The position numbers and the translations under genes were made by a program. This document shows positions 50,125-60,723 of a DNA stretch of 64,000 nt, piece after piece. The notes under the pieces are model-generated. The model was not told the origin of the DNA. It ran no database searches and worked only from the letters and a program-made list of their open reading frames with translations. The stretch is from an uncultured Prevotellaceae bacterium (lineage in GTDB: Bacteria; Bacteroidota; Bacteroidia; Bacteroidales; Bacteroidaceae): NCBI GenBank assembly GCA_902779455.1, contig CACZBS010000010.1:1-64000 (forward strand), given 5' to 3'. The stretch's first letter is position 1, and each line of letters starts with the position of its first letter.

Positions 50125-51864
50125 TTATTTCCCTGCCACGATCTTCTTGCTGTCGACGATGTAGAGGCCGGCGGCGGGGACGTCGCTGAGCTGGCGGCCC
50201 TGCAGGTCGTAGACGTGGGCGGAGGCGGGGGCGAGGGGGCTGTCGGGCCGCGGGACGGCCTCGCTGAGGGGTTCGAGGAGGGTGAGCTCGATGTAGTCGA
50301 TGTTGGGAGCGAAGCCGACGGGCTGGCCGAGGCGGACGGTGTTGTAGCCGGGCTGCAGGTCGATGTCGACGTCAAGGTTGCGCCATGTGGTCTCCCATGC
50401 TCCGCTGTTGAGCCGCTCGAAGAATCCTACCTCGGCGCCGTTGACGCTGACCTGGAGGGAGCGGTCCTGCTCGGTGGCGTAGCGGATGGTGAGGCGATAG
50501 CGGCCGCCCGTGGTGCTATAGACATTGCGCCACTCCATGTAGTTGCCCACGAGGTCGCCCAGCCATCCCATATACCAGCCCTGGTCGGCTGCCGTGGCCT
50601 GCATGGGGCGGGCATTGGGGAAGCCGTTGATCTCCTGATACTTGTTGGCCCAGGCCTCTTCGCCCTGATAGCGGAGGCGGTCGGCGCGCTGGCCGGTGAC
50701 GAAATAGGCCTGCGAACCATGGGCGGGGATGGTGACGGTGATGCGCTGGCCGTCGGCATAGTCGGTGTCCTGGCCGGTGAGGCAGTCGTGGAGGCGTACG
50801 GCGCCTGCGAACTCGATGGCGCTGAGGTCGAGGACGATCTGTCGGCGGGCGTCGCTGAGGTTCATCACGACGACGGCGCGCTTCTCGCCGTGGAGCTGCT
50901 CCAAGTCCTTGGCCACGACGTAGACGTCGCCAGAGCGCTGCACGACGGGTGCGCCGAGGCCGAGGCGGTCCTGATTCATGGCGATGAGGTCGGGGTTCTT
51001 GAGCAGCTTGAGCGAGGCTTCGGGGATGTTGGCGAGGTCGCAGCCGATAAGCAGCGGCGACGAGGCGATGCACCAGTAGGCCATGTGGGTGACCTCTTCG
51101 TCGTGGCTCAGCGTGCGGCCGATCTCGAGCATGTCGATGTCGTTGTAGTGGCCGCCGCCGGTGTAGGCCTGGATGTAGAGGTTTTCGCGGATGAGGTCGC
51201 GCACGGAGGTCCAGTCGCACCAGATGTCGCCCGTCGTGCGCCATGAGTCGGCGATGTCGCTGATCCACGTGCCGGGATAGGCCCAGCGGCATACGTTGAA
51301 GACGATTTTGCGGCCGAGGGCCTGCTCCTGGCGGCGGATGGCCTGTGCGATGCGGGTGTACTGGAGCTGCTCGTTGATGTTGAGGTGGTTGCCGCCGCAG
51401 TAGTCGACCTTGATGAAGTCGAAGTTCCAGTCGGCGAAGTAGAGCTGGCAGTCCTCGTCCTCATGGTCGTAGAAGCCGACGTTGAGTCCCCAGGCATTGG
51501 CATTGCCCGAGCCGCAGGTGTTGTCGCCCGCATCGCTGTAGATGCCGGCCTTGAGTCCGAGGCGGTGGATATAGTCGGTCAGATGGCGCATGCCGCTGGG
51601 GAATCGCTCCGTGTTGAGCTGGAGATGGCCGTCGCGGGCGCGTCCGTCCCAGTAGCCGTCGTCGATGTTGACGTACTTATAGCCGGCGTCGGCCAGGCCC
51701 GTGCTGACCATGGCGTCGGCCTGCTGGCGGATGAGCTGTTCGTTGATGTTGAGTGCAAACGTGTTCCATGAGCTCCAGCCCATCGTCGGGGGGAGGAAAC
51801 TCTGGGCGCCGGCGCCGCTGGCTGTGAGGGCGGCGATGGCGAGGAGTAGTTGTCGGACTTTCAT
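50125..51864 (-). CDS. Glycoside hydrolase family 27 alpha-galactosidase
   Basis: 579 aa, exported (signal peptide ending near GAGAQ). (Beta/alpha)8 barrel starts at PPTMGWSSWNTF. Nucleophile in FDFIKVDYCGG (Asp154) and acid/base Asp in WISDIADSW (Asp203), aligned with human alpha-galactosidase A residues 170 and 231. NDIDMLEIG follows. A C-terminal antiparallel domain (about 300-395) and a carbohydrate-binding-like beta domain (about 400-535) come next. The last 35 residues (VYDLQGRQLSDVPAAGLYIV) are the short C-terminal sorting-type segment common on exported Prevotella proteins. It probably releases alpha-galactose from plant oligosaccharides. Stand-alone gene with -7 box TACCTTTG at 51,923-51,930 (minus). 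Confidence 0.92.
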   Translation of the reverse strand: MKVRQLLLAIAALTASGAGAQSFLPPTMGWSSWNTFALNINEQLIRQQADAMVSTGLADAGYKYVNIDDGYWDGRARDGHLQLNTERFPSGMRHLTDYIHRLGLKAGIYSDAGDNTCGSGNANAWGLNVGFYDHEDEDCQLYFADWNFDFIKVDYCGGNHLNINEQLQYTRIAQAIRRQEQALGRKIVFNVCRWAYPGTWISDIADSWRTTGDIWCDWTSVRDLIRENLYIQAYTGGGHYNDIDMLEIGRTLSHDEEVTHMAYWCIASSPLLIGCDLANIPEASLKLLKNPDLIAMNQDRLGLGAPVVQRSGDVYVVAKDLEQLHGEKRAVVVMNLSDARRQIVLDLSAIEFAGAVRLHDCLTGQDTDYADGQRITVTIPAHGSQAYFVTGQRADRLRYQGEEAWANKYQEINGFPNARPMQATAADQGWYMGWLGDLVGNYMEWRNVYSTTGGRYRLTIRYATEQDRSLQVSVNGAEVGFFERLNSGAWETTWRNLDVDIDLQPGYNTVRLGQPVGFAPNIDYIELTLLEPLSEAVPRPDSPLAPASAHVYDLQGRQLSDVPAAGLYIVDSKKIVAGK

Positions 51865-51922
51865 GTCTCTGATGTGTTAGTTGATAATAATGTTTTTAAT
51901 AAGGTTGATATAGATTTGACTG

Positions 51923-51930
51923 CAAAGGTA
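51923..51930 (-). promoter_or_regulatory. -7 box of the GH27 gene
   Basis: TACCTTTG on the minus strand, 58 bp before the start codon; no clear -33 box. Confidence 0.5.
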
Positions 51931-51965
51931 GGCTTTTCCCGACGAAGGGAACGAGAAATAATGGT

Positions 51966-52005
51966 CAAAAAAAGGCAGAAACATGCCAAACGGCAAGTTT
52001 CTGCC
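51966..52005 (-). terminator. Rho-independent terminator of the 2-oxoacid oxidoreductase operon
   Basis: On the minus strand GGCAGAAACTTGCC, loop GTTT, then GGCATGTTTCTGCC and TTTTTTT. Nearly perfect 14-bp stem with a clean T-run, 28 bp after the last stop. Confidence 0.9.
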
Positions 52006-52032
52006 CATGATAAGGGGAATGACAGGCGGTTC

Positions 52033-52574
52033 CTACTGAATCTCCTCGATGATCTTGCCGCCCTCCTCGAGGGCTTGCATGTTGAGGGGGATGAGGCCGT
52101 GGTGGCGCTCGGGGAGCGTCTTGCGGAGGGCCTTCTCGACGCCGCCGAGTCCGACGACGGGACAAATCTTGAGCATGCCGCCCAGCACAATCATGTTGAA
52201 GATCTTGCCGTTCTTCATCTCGGCGGCCTTGTCCATGGCGTCGATCTTGTAGACCTTGATGTCCTTGCGCGTCGGCGGGTTGATGATGCCGTAGCTGTCG
52301 TAGATGAGGATGCCGCCGGGCTTGAGCTTGGGCTCGAACTTCTCCAGCGAGGGCTGGTTGAGCACGATGGCCACATCATATTTCGAAAGGATAGGCGACG
52401 AGATGCGGTCGTCGCTGACGATGACCGTGACGTTGGCCGTGCCGCCGCGCTGCTCGGGGCCGTAGGCGGGCATCCATGTCACTTCCTTGTCTTCCATCAG
52501 TCCTGAGTAGGCCAGGATCTTGCCCATAGAGAGGACGCCCTGACCGCCGAAACCGGAAATGATTATTTCTTTTT

Positions 52575-52578
<4 letters not shown>
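52033..52578 (-). CDS. korC: 2-oxoacid:ferredoxin oxidoreductase, gamma subunit
   Basis: 181 aa. Opens with the family glycine motif IIISGFGGQGVLSMGKIL and contains TWMPAYGPEQRGGTANVTVIV, both typical of the gamma domain. Last subunit of a four-gene set in the order ferredoxin-alpha-beta-gamma, overlapping the beta gene by 4 bp. The complex decarboxylates a 2-oxoacid to the acyl-CoA and reduces ferredoxin. Four-gene sets of this order in Bacteroidales are annotated either as 2-oxoglutarate (Kor) or branched-chain 2-oxoacid (Vor) enzymes; the substrate cannot be decided from sequence here. Confidence 0.88.
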
Positions 52579-53345
<767 letters not shown>

Positions 53346-53349
53346 AGCC

Positions 53350-54438
53350 TTACATCAATTTAGTTTTCAATGCGTTCACGATTTCTTCGGGTTCAGGCAC
53401 GATGCCGCCCAGTCGGCCATACTGCTCGACGGGCACGATGCCGTTGACGGCGAGGCGCACGTCCTGGACCATCTGGCCGGCATTGATCTCGGCCACGAGC
53501 ACACCCTTCATCTTCGCAGCCAGGGCGGCAATCTCCTTCGTGGGGAAGGGCCACAACGTGATGGGACGGAAGAGGCCCACCTTCAGGCCTTCCTCGCGAG
53601 CCAGCTCGATGGACTTCTCGGCGATGCGGGCGGCAGAGCCGAAGGCTACGATCATATACTCGGCGTCGTCCATGTGCTGCGTCTCATAGCGCACTTCCTT
53701 CTCGCGAATCTCGGCATACTTGCGCTGCAGATGCAGGTTGTGCTGCTCCATGACCTCAGGCTTCAGCTCCAGCGAGGTGATGACGTTACGCTTGCGATCC
53801 TTCGTCTTGCCAGTCGAGGCCCAGGGGCACTGGGCGATGACCTCCTCGTCGGTGCGGCGGGGCTTGAAGGGAGGCAGCACCACTTTCTCCATCATCTGGC
53901 CGATGACGCCGTCAGAGAGGATCATGGCGGGGTTACGATACTTGAAGGCCAGGTCGAAGGCCAGGTCGACGAAGTCGGCCATCTCCTGCACCGAGGCGGG
54001 AGCCAGCACGATGACGTTGTAGTCGCCGTTGCCACCGCCACGCGTGGCCTGAAAATAGTCGCCCTGCGAGGGCTGGATGGTGCCCAGTCCGGGGCCGCCA
54101 CGCTGCACGTTGACGATGAGTGCGGGCAGCTCGGCACCGGCCAGATAGGTGATGCCTTCCTGCATCAGGGCCACGCCGGGCGACGATGATGACGTCATGG
54201 CCTTCTTGCCGGCTCCGGCAGCGCCATAGACCATATAGATACTTGCCAGCTCGCTCTCGGCCTGCACCACCTGCATGCCGGTGGTTTCCCAGGGCTTCAA
54301 CTCGGCCAGCGTCTCGATTACTTCACTCTGCGGGGTGATGGGATAGCCGAAATAGCCGTCCACGCCGCAGCGGATGGCAGCACGGGCGATGGCCTCGTTG
54401 CCTTTCATCAATACAACTTCTCCTTTGTTTTCTGCCAT
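53350..54438 (-). CDS. korA: 2-oxoacid:ferredoxin oxidoreductase, alpha subunit (VorB/KorA)
   Basis: 362 aa. Pyrimidine-binding and core-domain segments GVDGYFGYPITPQSEVIE, SSPGVALMQEGITYLAGAELP, and the C-terminal transketolase-like part (VGLFRPITLWPFPTKEIAAL). Similar to the Vor/Kor alpha subunits of anaerobic Bacteroidales, which supply propionyl- or branched-chain acyl-CoA, or succinyl-CoA. It is 5 bp from the ferredoxin gene on one side and 4 bp from the beta gene on the other. Confidence 0.9.
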   Translation of the reverse strand: MAENKGEVVLMKGNEAIARAAIRCGVDGYFGYPITPQSEVIETLAELKPWETTGMQVVQAESELASIYMVYGAAGAGKKAMTSSSSPGVALMQEGITYLAGAELPALIVNVQRGGPGLGTIQPSQGDYFQATRGGGNGDYNVIVLAPASVQEMADFVDLAFDLAFKYRNPAMILSDGVIGQMMEKVVLPPFKPRRTDEEVIAQCPWASTGKTKDRKRNVITSLELKPEVMEQHNLHLQRKYAEIREKEVRYETQHMDDAEYMIVAFGSAARIAEKSIELAREEGLKVGLFRPITLWPFPTKEIAALAAKMKGVLVAEINAGQMVQDVRLAVNGIVPVEQYGRLGGIVPEPEEIVNALKTKLM

Positions 54439-54443
54439 AACGC

Positions 54444-54674
54444 TCAGTCCTCCATTCGTTTACGGTAAACAGTGATACATCCATCGGGGCAGACGATGCC
54501 GCACGATGCGCAGCCTACGCATGAGTCCATTTGCACTGCCTCCACGTAGGGATAGCCGTGCACGTTGACCCTGTTCGACAAGGCGATGACCTTCTGCGGG
54601 CAGGCTACCACACAGAGCGAGCACCCCTTGCATCGGGCAGTGTCAATCACGATTACTCCTTTTAATTTTGCCAT
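54444..54674 (-). CDS. korD: 2-oxoacid:ferredoxin oxidoreductase, 2x[4Fe-4S] delta subunit
   Basis: 76 aa. Two complete ferredoxin motifs, CKGCSLCVVACP and CVGCASCGIVCP, binding two [4Fe-4S] clusters that pass electrons from the TPP site to free ferredoxin. First gene of the operon, 45 bp downstream of a canonical -33/-7 promoter on the minus strand. Confidence 0.93.
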   Translation of the reverse strand: MAKLKGVIVIDTARCKGCSLCVVACPQKVIALSNRVNVHGYPYVEAVQMDSCVGCASCGIVCPDGCITVYRKRMED

Positions 54675-54718
54675 AGTATTATTATTGTAAGTTTAGGGGT
54701 TATGTTGCCTAAGTGCTG

Positions 54719-54749
54719 CAAAGATAAGAATAATTTCCGAAACGACAAA
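54719..54749 (-). promoter_or_regulatory. Promoter of the kor operon
   Basis: Minus-strand -33 TTTG (54,746-54,749) and -7 TATCTTTG (54,719-54,726), 19-bp spacer; a textbook Bacteroidetes promoter. The -33 box and spacer lie in one arm of the hairpin at 54,729-54,793. Confidence 0.8.
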
Positions 54750-54793
54750 GAAATAGGACGTTTTTTTTATTTCTTAGCGTTTCGGAAATTATT
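54729..54793 (-). terminator. Long hairpin ending the folD-TPR transcript, overlapping the kor promoter
   Basis: AATAATTTCCGAAACG (54,729-54,744) and its perfect complement (54,778-54,793), extended inward by AAAGAAATA/TATTTCTTA-type pairing. It lies 3' of the 59-aa gene on the minus strand. Confidence 0.65.
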
Positions 54794-54800
54794 TCGGGGA

Positions 54801-54980
54801 TCAGGGGTTATAGAGATCCTTGCAGTAGTAGTTCATGATGTCCTCGAGCATGCGCTTGGCCGTGACGGCGGGGCTGTCGGGGTCGAGCTCGATGGCACGG
54901 GTGTAGCTGTTGATAGCCTCGCCCCAGCGGCTCTGCCGTCGCAGGGCGTTGCCTTGCTCATAATATTCCTGGGCTGTCAT
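54801..54980 (-). CDS. 59-aa tetratricopeptide-repeat protein
   Basis: Small gene starting at 54,980 (MTAQEYYEQGNALRRQSRWG) and ending CKDLYNP. It holds one full TPR (YYEQGNALRRQSRWGEAINS followed by YTRAIELDPDSPA) and a short C-terminal helix. TPRs serve protein-protein contacts; the partner is unknown. It begins 10 bp after the folD stop, after a CTGAGAAATGAGAACTGAGA-type spacer that carries direct repeats, so it is likely co-transcribed with folD. Codon use is host-like and GC-rich, supporting a real gene. Confidence 0.7.
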   Translation of the reverse strand: MTAQEYYEQGNALRRQSRWGEAINSYTRAIELDPDSPAVTAKRMLEDIMNYYCKDLYNP

Positions 54981-54990
54981 CTCTCAGTTC

Positions 54991-55866
54991 TCATTTCTCA
55001 GTTCTCCCCGCCTTCAGCGTGTTGAGCATCAGCGAGCAGATGGTCATCGGGCCTACGCCGCCCGGCACAGGGGTGATATAGCTGCAGAGGGGCGCCACTT
55101 CGTCGAACTTCACGTCGCCCGAGAGGCGGAAGCCGCTCTTGCGCGAGGCGTCGGGGACGCGCGTGGTGCCCACGTCGATGACGACGGCCCCCGGCTTCAC
55201 CATGTCGGCCGTGACGAACTCGGGCTGTCCGATGGCGGCGATGATGATGTCAGCCTGACGGCACTCCTCCTTCAGGGTCCGCGAGTGGGAGTGGCAGACG
55301 GTGACCGTCGCGTCGCCATACTGCTTCTGCATCATCAGTTGCGCCATGGGCTTGCCGACGATGTTGCTTCGGCCGAGGATGACGCACTTCTTGCCTGACG
55401 TCTCGATGCCATAGCGACGGAGCAGCGTGATGATGCCCAGCGGAGTGGCCGAGATGAAGCAGTCGAGGCCGATGGCCATGCGGCCCACGTTCTCGGGGTG
55501 GAAGCCGTCGACGTCCTTGCGGGGGTCGATGGCCTCCGTCACCTTCTGCTCGTCGATATGGCGGGGCAAAGGCAACTGGACGATGAATCCGTCGACGTCG
55601 CCGTTGCGGTTCAGACGGTCGACGCAGGCCAGCAGTTCCTCCTCCGTCACGTCGTCCTCATAGCGGATGAGGGTCGACTTGAAGCCACACTGCTCACATG
55701 CCAGCACCTTGTTCTTCACGTAGGTCTCCGAGCCGCCGTCGTGGCCCACGAGCACTGCGGCCAGATGGGGCTGCTTGCCTCCGGCCTCCATGATTTTCTT
55801 TACTTCCTCGGCAATCTCAGCCTTGATCTGAGCCGCCGTTGCCTTTCCGTCGATTAACTGATACAT
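54991..55866 (-). CDS. folD: Bifunctional methylenetetrahydrofolate dehydrogenase/cyclohydrolase
   Basis: 291 aa from the Met at 55,866 ([20 protein letters not shown]); longer in-frame starts lie inside the protease gene and are not used. Motifs: [20 protein letters not shown] (with the catalytic Lys), [14 protein letters not shown], the NADP-binding [17 protein letters not shown] and the C-terminal [18 protein letters not shown]. It interconverts methylene-, methenyl- and formyl-tetrahydrofolate in the cytoplasm. Its start codon lies 1 bp after the stop of the preceding protease gene, so its ribosome-binding site is inside that gene, an odd pairing of one-carbon metabolism with a secreted protease. 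Confidence 0.95.
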   Translation of the reverse strand: MYQLIDGKATAAQIKAEIAEEVKKIMEAGGKQPHLAAVLVGHDGGSETYVKNKVLACEQCGFKSTLIRYEDDVTEEELLACVDRLNRNGDVDGFIVQLPLPRHIDEQKVTEAIDPRKDVDGFHPENVGRMAIGLDCFISATPLGIITLLRRYGIETSGKKCVILGRSNIVGKPMAQLMMQKQYGDATVTVCHSHSRTLKEECRQADIIIAAIGQPEFVTADMVKPGAVVIDVGTTRVPDASRKSGFRLSGDVKFDEVAPLCSYITPVPGGVGPMTICSLMLNTLKAGRTEK

Positions 55867-55867
55867 A

Positions 55868-58800
55868 TTATTGCTGATTGAGAATGATTCTGATGATTTC
55901 GGCAGCATCGCTGACGCTGATTTTTCCGTCGCCATTGACGTCAGCAGCCTCAGCGTTGAAGTCGCCGGCCTGCGGCAGGCCCAGCACGTAGTTGGCAATG
56001 GCCTCCGCATCGGCTACGTCGATATGGCCGTCGCAGGTGACGTCGCCAGGCTTCTTCGGCAGCGGGGTCTGGAATCCAATCTCGGCGATGTAGCTGCGAT
56101 AGGTGGCCGCCTCGACCTTGTAGACCTTCCTGGCGTCGAGGTCAGTGGCGGTGAGCACGAAGGTGCCCGAAGTGGCGGAGTTGCTCTCGCTCACAACGGC
56201 CGTCGAGGCAGCCGTAGGCACGCCGTCAGCATCGAGCGTGCACTCATAGATATTCAGAGAAGCAGGATAAGTGCCACTAGCTTGCGACTGGCCTAAGCCC
56301 AAAAGCTCGACAGCCGTCGTGTTGGTGACGTAGAACATGACGGTCTCCTTCGTATAGTTCTTGCGCGAGTTATATCCCATGGCACGAGCAGCGCCAGTGC
56401 CACTTGAGGCGGTGAAGTAAGTTGCACTGCCCAGCAGGTCGTCGCTGGCATTCCATGATGTGCCCGCATACTTGTTCGTAGTATTGTTCACATTGGTCTC
56501 AATCCATGCCTGTGCATTCGGACTATAATACACAGCGCTCCATGCGCCGTAAATCGGCAGCGTGAGCCATGCCACCTCCTGGTCCTCATCCACCGTATAT
56601 TTATATAAGGTATTGACGTAGCTGGTGTTCCATCCTGCCTCGTCGATGGTGGCGTACTTGGCGATGTTCAGATAGGGATCGCTGGCCGTGCCGCCGTCGC
56701 TGGCTGTGGCCGTGAGGGCGATCGTGACGGGCTCGGCGCCCTCGCTCGTCAGGGTGAGCGTAGCATTGTAGGAGCCCTCTGCGGAGGCAAGGAACGTGAC
56801 GGCGACCTCAGCGCCCTCGGCGATCTGCTCAGCCGTGAGCGTGGCGGGGCTGACGCTGAACGCGCCGTTGCCGCCCGTGAGCGTCAGTGTCACGTCGCTG
56901 CCGATGAAGCGGCCGCCGACGGTCAACGTCTGGCTCACCTCGCTGTCGAGGTCGGCCATGAAGTCCATCGCAGCGTCAGCGACGAGGATGGTGGGCGTGG
57001 CGGCCTCGGCCGTGCCCTTGAGGCTGATCGTGACGGGCTGGGCGTTCTGGCTCTCAAGGGTGAGAGTGGCACTGAAGGTGCCGGCTGCGGCGGGATGGAA
57101 GGTGACGTTGAGTTCCTGGCCGGCAGCGGCTTCCTCGACGGTGATCTGCGTCTTGTCGACGCTGAAGGCATTGTTGTCGTCGCTCAGGCTGACCGTCACG
57201 CCGCCTTCGAGGTATTTACCCTTCACCGTGAACGTCTGCGAAGCCTCGGTCGTGGCGTAGATCGTGTCGAAGGCCAGCGCCTCGGCATCAGTCCTGATCG
57301 TGGGGACCTTCTCCACCTCAATGGGTGTCTGGAAGCCAATCTCGTAGAGCAAGCCGCGATACTGGCCAGCCACCACCTTATAGATCTTAGAGACATCGAG
57401 GTCCGTAGCCGAAAGGCAGAAAGGTGCCGAAGTATCCGTCGACGTGCTGGTCAGGCTCTTCGCTGCCGTCGACGCAGCCGAAAGCGTGCCGTCAGCATTG
57501 ACGTTGCACTCATAGACGTCCAGGGAGGCGGGGAACTCGGCCGTCACGCCGCTTCTGCCCTTGCCCAGCATCTTAACGCCTGTCGTATTCGTGACATAGA
57601 ACGTCATCGTGTAGGCATTCGTATTGTTGCTGCTATTGTTGCCCAGCGCACGCGCACGTCCGGCTCCAGACGTACCCGTGAAGTAGCTGCTGCTGCCAGG
57701 GAACACGTCGCTTGCCGTCCAGTCAATGCCATAATAAATGGCAGCATTCTCCTGCATCCACTTTTGTCCGTAAGGCTCATAATAGGCTGCTGCGAAGGCA
57801 CCATAGAGCGGCATCGTCAGCCAGGCCACCTCATCGTCCTCATACTCCGTATATTTATATAAGGTGTTGACATAGGTCTTGTCCCAGCCGGTCTCGTCGA
57901 TGGTCTGATACTTGGCGATGTCGAGGAAGGCATCGCTGGCCGTGCCGCCCTCGCGGGCCGTGGCCGTCAGGGTGACGGTGCGGCTCTCAGCACCCGTGCT
58001 GGCAAGCACCAGCTGGGCGGTGTAGGTGCCCTCGACGGCCGACATGAAGCTGACCGTCAGCTCGGTGCTGTCCTCCGAGGCAGTGAAGCTGTTCTTGTCG
58101 ATGCTGAACACGCCGCTGGGGTCGCTGAGCGTGGCCGTGACGTCGCCAGTCAGGAAGCGGCCGCCGACCTTCAGTGTCCGGGAAGCCGTGTGGTTGAGCA
58201 GTGTCGAGATGTCCAATGTTTCGTCAGCGACAAGGATGGTGGGCGTGGCGGGCTCGGCCGTGCCAGTGAGGTTGATCGTGACGGTCTCGGCATTGGTGCT
58301 GGTGAGTGTGACGGCGGCGCGATGCGAGCCGGCCGCGGTGGGCGCATAGGTGACGACGAGCATGCCCTTGGCCTTGCCGTCGGTCTGGCTGATGCTCCTC
58401 AGGTTGACGCTGAAGCAGCGGTCGCCCGTGATGTTGATTGTGATGCTGCTCTCGAGGTTAATGCCCGTCACTGCGATGGTGTCCGTATAGGTAAGCGTGG
58501 CATAGCCCTCGAAGCTGACCTGCGCCTTGTCCACCTTGACGGTCGGCTCGGACGAAGCCCCGAGGATATACTTGATGCCGGCCAGGGCGTCGATCTTGCC
58601 ATGGCCGAAGTGCGAGGCGTTGGTGCCGTTGGTGTAAGCGTCGGTAATGGCCGTCTCCTTCATGATCTCCTTCACGTCGTTGACTGTCAGCTCCTTGCCC
58701 ACCTCCTGGGCAGCCTGCAGCCACAGCGCCACGATGCCGGCAGCCACGGGCGTAGCCATTGACGTGCCCTCCATCGAGCCGTAGGGATTGGTCGTACTGC

Positions 58801-60682
58801 CATTGACCCGATACATGTCGTTGTAGGCCGAATTTCCATTGATATAGCTGTATTCACTCGAAGTGTCGTAATGATTCACAGCCGACACGATCGTGGCACC
58901 AGGGGCGCAGATCCAAGGATAGGCCAGCCCTGTGGGGCTCTGGTCGGCCGTGGTATAGGATGAGAAATAGGCAATGTCGCCAACCGGCGAGAAATCAGAC
59001 AGCGTGTGCGACGTCCCGTTATAGTCCTTCACGCTGTTCTTCGTGACATAGGCGCCGATGGAGATGGCGTCGGGAATGGTGGCCTCATCGCTCACGCAGT
59101 TGTCGTCGGAGCCGGCTGTCCAGGTGTAACCGCTGGTCGAAGGAGTGTTGCTGTAATAATTATAGGCTGAAGTGCTCCAGACGTCGACCACGTCGCTGCC
59201 GCTGGTGGGATAGAACTGCACAGCAAGCTTGTAGCCGCTGCGCATCTTCAGACTATTGGCATAAAGCATTATCTGCGACTTATCGTTACCACCAAAATAG
59301 TTTTCATTATAGGCAACGAGACTACCACTGCTGACGTAGCTACTGCCCAGGCTGACCGTTGATCCATTGGCCGAAGCGTTGACCGTCACCTCCTTCTGCA
59401 TTGTTCCATTGGTATTGATGACAATTACCTTGCAGGCCAGCGTCTTGCCCTCGGAGCGTGTCCAGGCACTGGCGATGGCACCATAGTAATAAGTGAACCC
59501 GTAATCAGTGTTCCAGTTGACGACGGTGCCCAGCGGACTGCTGCTGCTGGCTGTGCCTGTCACGTAGAATCCATTCGTGCCGGCATCGTTGGAGGCAGCA
59601 AAAAGACAGATATGGTTAGGATGGTTGTCGCCGAAATACGAGGCAACGATGTCTGCGAAGTCGCCGGTGCCGTCGTGCGGGCCAAATTGCGAGCCCCAGC
59701 TGTTGCTCACCACGACGGGCATGCCTTTCGAGTCAGCATAGTTGCAGATCTTCTGGAAGGAGTTGGCCAGATAGGTGTCACTAAGGTCGCAGCCAGCCAA
59801 GAAGAGGTCGGCGCCAGGGGCCATGCCGCCATAAGTGGCGTTGGCATGGTCGTCAGTGACGGTCACGCTCGAACCGCTGACTATGACGCTCGAGCCGCCA
59901 GCCGTCGAGGAGGTGTGTGTGCCATGATTCTCTGAGTTGTCATCGGTCGTCGGAGCTGAGCTGGTAATCGCATTGCTGGCACCATCGCCATATTCCTTTT
60001 CTGAATAGGTAGGATAATATCCGCTTCCCGAAGTCGTCACCACATAGGCCCGCTTGATGCGCGAGTTGCCGTTCTTATCCTTGAAGGCGATGTGCTGGAA
60101 GTCGATGCCCGTGTCGATGATGCCGAGCAGCACGCCCGTGCCGTCGTATTTCTTCGACAATCCTTCCTGAAGAGCATCGTTCGAAAGCGTCAGTGCGTCG
60201 TCGACATTAGTGGTCTGGCGGGCCCTGTCGGTCAGCGGGCGGCGCTTGGCTGAGACGCTCACTCGAGAGACTTTAGCAAGCCCGGCCACCTCCTGAAGTC
60301 TGTCGACGGGAATCATGGTGGTCAACAGGGTTCCATTGAGGAACTCACACTGTACCTCGACGCCCAGTGCCTCCAGCTCGCTGACGGCCGAGCGGTCGCT
60401 CACGCGGACGAAGGCCGAGACGAACTGCCGTCCGTCGATGTCGACAGGGGCGACGATGGGACGGTCGTACTTGGTCATCTTAACAGCCTCAGCAAATGAT
60501 ATATTCTTTGCCTTGGCTACATTCTTGATAATCTCCTCTGACTGTTCAAAAGAGATGTTGCCTGCCTGTTCGTCGAGGAACATCTGCGTCGTGACCGACA
60601 GCTTCGAGCTGACGTCGCTTTGGGCCCATCCTGCCGTGGTGGCCATGGCGAGGATGAGTGCCAGGAAGAATCTACGTCTCAT
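55868..60682 (-). CDS. Large secreted subtilisin-like (S8) protease with duplicated modules and dockerin-like end
   Basis: 1,604 aa. Signal peptide (1-20), propeptide-like region to about 150, then the S8 catalytic domain with Asp190 ([10 protein letters not shown]), His253 ([13 protein letters not shown]) and Ser641 ([13 protein letters not shown]), interrupted by an insert of about 200 residues (365-570). Then Ig-like beta domains (about 715-810, 811-910, 1130-1226, 1229-1328). Two homologous modules of about 210 residues (911-1121 and 1329-1541) carry the shared phrases [15 protein letters not shown](M/L)P(L/I)YGA and EIGFQTP. The end (1545-1604) is dockerin-like, with two calcium-loop repeats ([32 protein letters not shown]). 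Lactocepin- or C5a-peptidase-like layout. Probably surface-exposed and degrading host or dietary protein. Confidence 0.9.
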   Translation of the reverse strand: MRRRFFLALILAMATTAGWAQSDVSSKLSVTTQMFLDEQAGNISFEQSEEIIKNVAKAKNISFAEAVKMTKYDRPIVAPVDIDGRQFVSAFVRVSDRSAVSELEALGVEVQCEFLNGTLLTTMIPVDRLQEVAGLAKVSRVSVSAKRRPLTDRARQTTNVDDALTLSNDALQEGLSKKYDGTGVLLGIIDTGIDFQHIAFKDKNGNSRIKRAYVVTTSGSGYYPTYSEKEYGDGASNAITSSAPTTDDNSENHGTHTSSTAGGSSVIVSGSSVTVTDDHANATYGGMAPGADLFLAGCDLSDTYLANSFQKICNYADSKGMPVVVSNSWGSQFGPHDGTGDFADIVASYFGDNHPNHICLFAASNDAGTNGFYVTGTASSSSPLGTVVNWNTDYGFTYYYGAIASAWTRSEGKTLACKVIVINTNGTMQKEVTVNASANGSTVSLGSSYVSSGSLVAYNENYFGGNDKSQIMLYANSLKMRSGYKLAVQFYPTSGSDVVDVWSTSAYNYYSNTPSTSGYTWTAGSDDNCVSDEATIPDAISIGAYVTKNSVKDYNGTSHTLSDFSPVGDIAYFSSYTTADQSPTGLAYPWICAPGATIVSAVNHYDTSSEYSYINGNSAYNDMYRVNGSTTNPYGSMEGTSMATPVAAGIVALWLQAAQEVGKELTVNDVKEIMKETAITDAYTNGTNASHFGHGKIDALAGIKYILGASSEPTVKVDKAQVSFEGYATLTYTDTIAVTGINLESSITINITGDRCFSVNLRSISQTDGKAKGMLVVTYAPTAAGSHRAAVTLTSTNAETVTINLTGTAEPATPTILVADETLDISTLLNHTASRTLKVGGRFLTGDVTATLSDPSGVFSIDKNSFTASEDSTELTVSFMSAVEGTYTAQLVLASTGAESRTVTLTATAREGGTASDAFLDIAKYQTIDETGWDKTYVNTLYKYTEYEDDEVAWLTMPLYGAFAAAYYEPYGQKWMQENAAIYYGIDWTASDVFPGSSSYFTGTSGAGRARALGNNSSNNTNAYTMTFYVTNTTGVKMLGKGRSGVTAEFPASLDVYECNVNADGTLSAASTAAKSLTSTSTDTSAPFCLSATDLDVSKIYKVVAGQYRGLLYEIGFQTPIEVEKVPTIRTDAEALAFDTIYATTEASQTFTVKGKYLEGGVTVSLSDDNNAFSVDKTQITVEEAAAGQELNVTFHPAAAGTFSATLTLESQNAQPVTISLKGTAEAATPTILVADAAMDFMADLDSEVSQTLTVGGRFIGSDVTLTLTGGNGAFSVSPATLTAEQIAEGAEVAVTFLASAEGSYNATLTLTSEGAEPVTIALTATASDGGTASDPYLNIAKYATIDEAGWNTSYVNTLYKYTVDEDQEVAWLTLPIYGAWSAVYYSPNAQAWIETNVNNTTNKYAGTSWNASDDLLGSATYFTASSGTGAARAMGYNSRKNYTKETVMFYVTNTTAVELLGLGQSQASGTYPASLNIYECTLDADGVPTAASTAVVSESNSATSGTFVLTATDLDARKVYKVEAATYRSYIAEIGFQTPLPKKPGDVTCDGHIDVADAEAIANYVLGLPQAGDFNAEAADVNGDGKISVSDAAEIIRIILNQQ

Positions 60683-60723
60683 AGGCTTCCTATTAGTGAT
60701 TGGTTATGATTTAGTGTTTTTGA

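Noticed and set aside
55867-56010. Longer folD with a start inside the protease gene
   Set aside because: The extra 48 residues are an out-of-frame reading of the dockerin-like end; folD homology starts at MYQLIDG.
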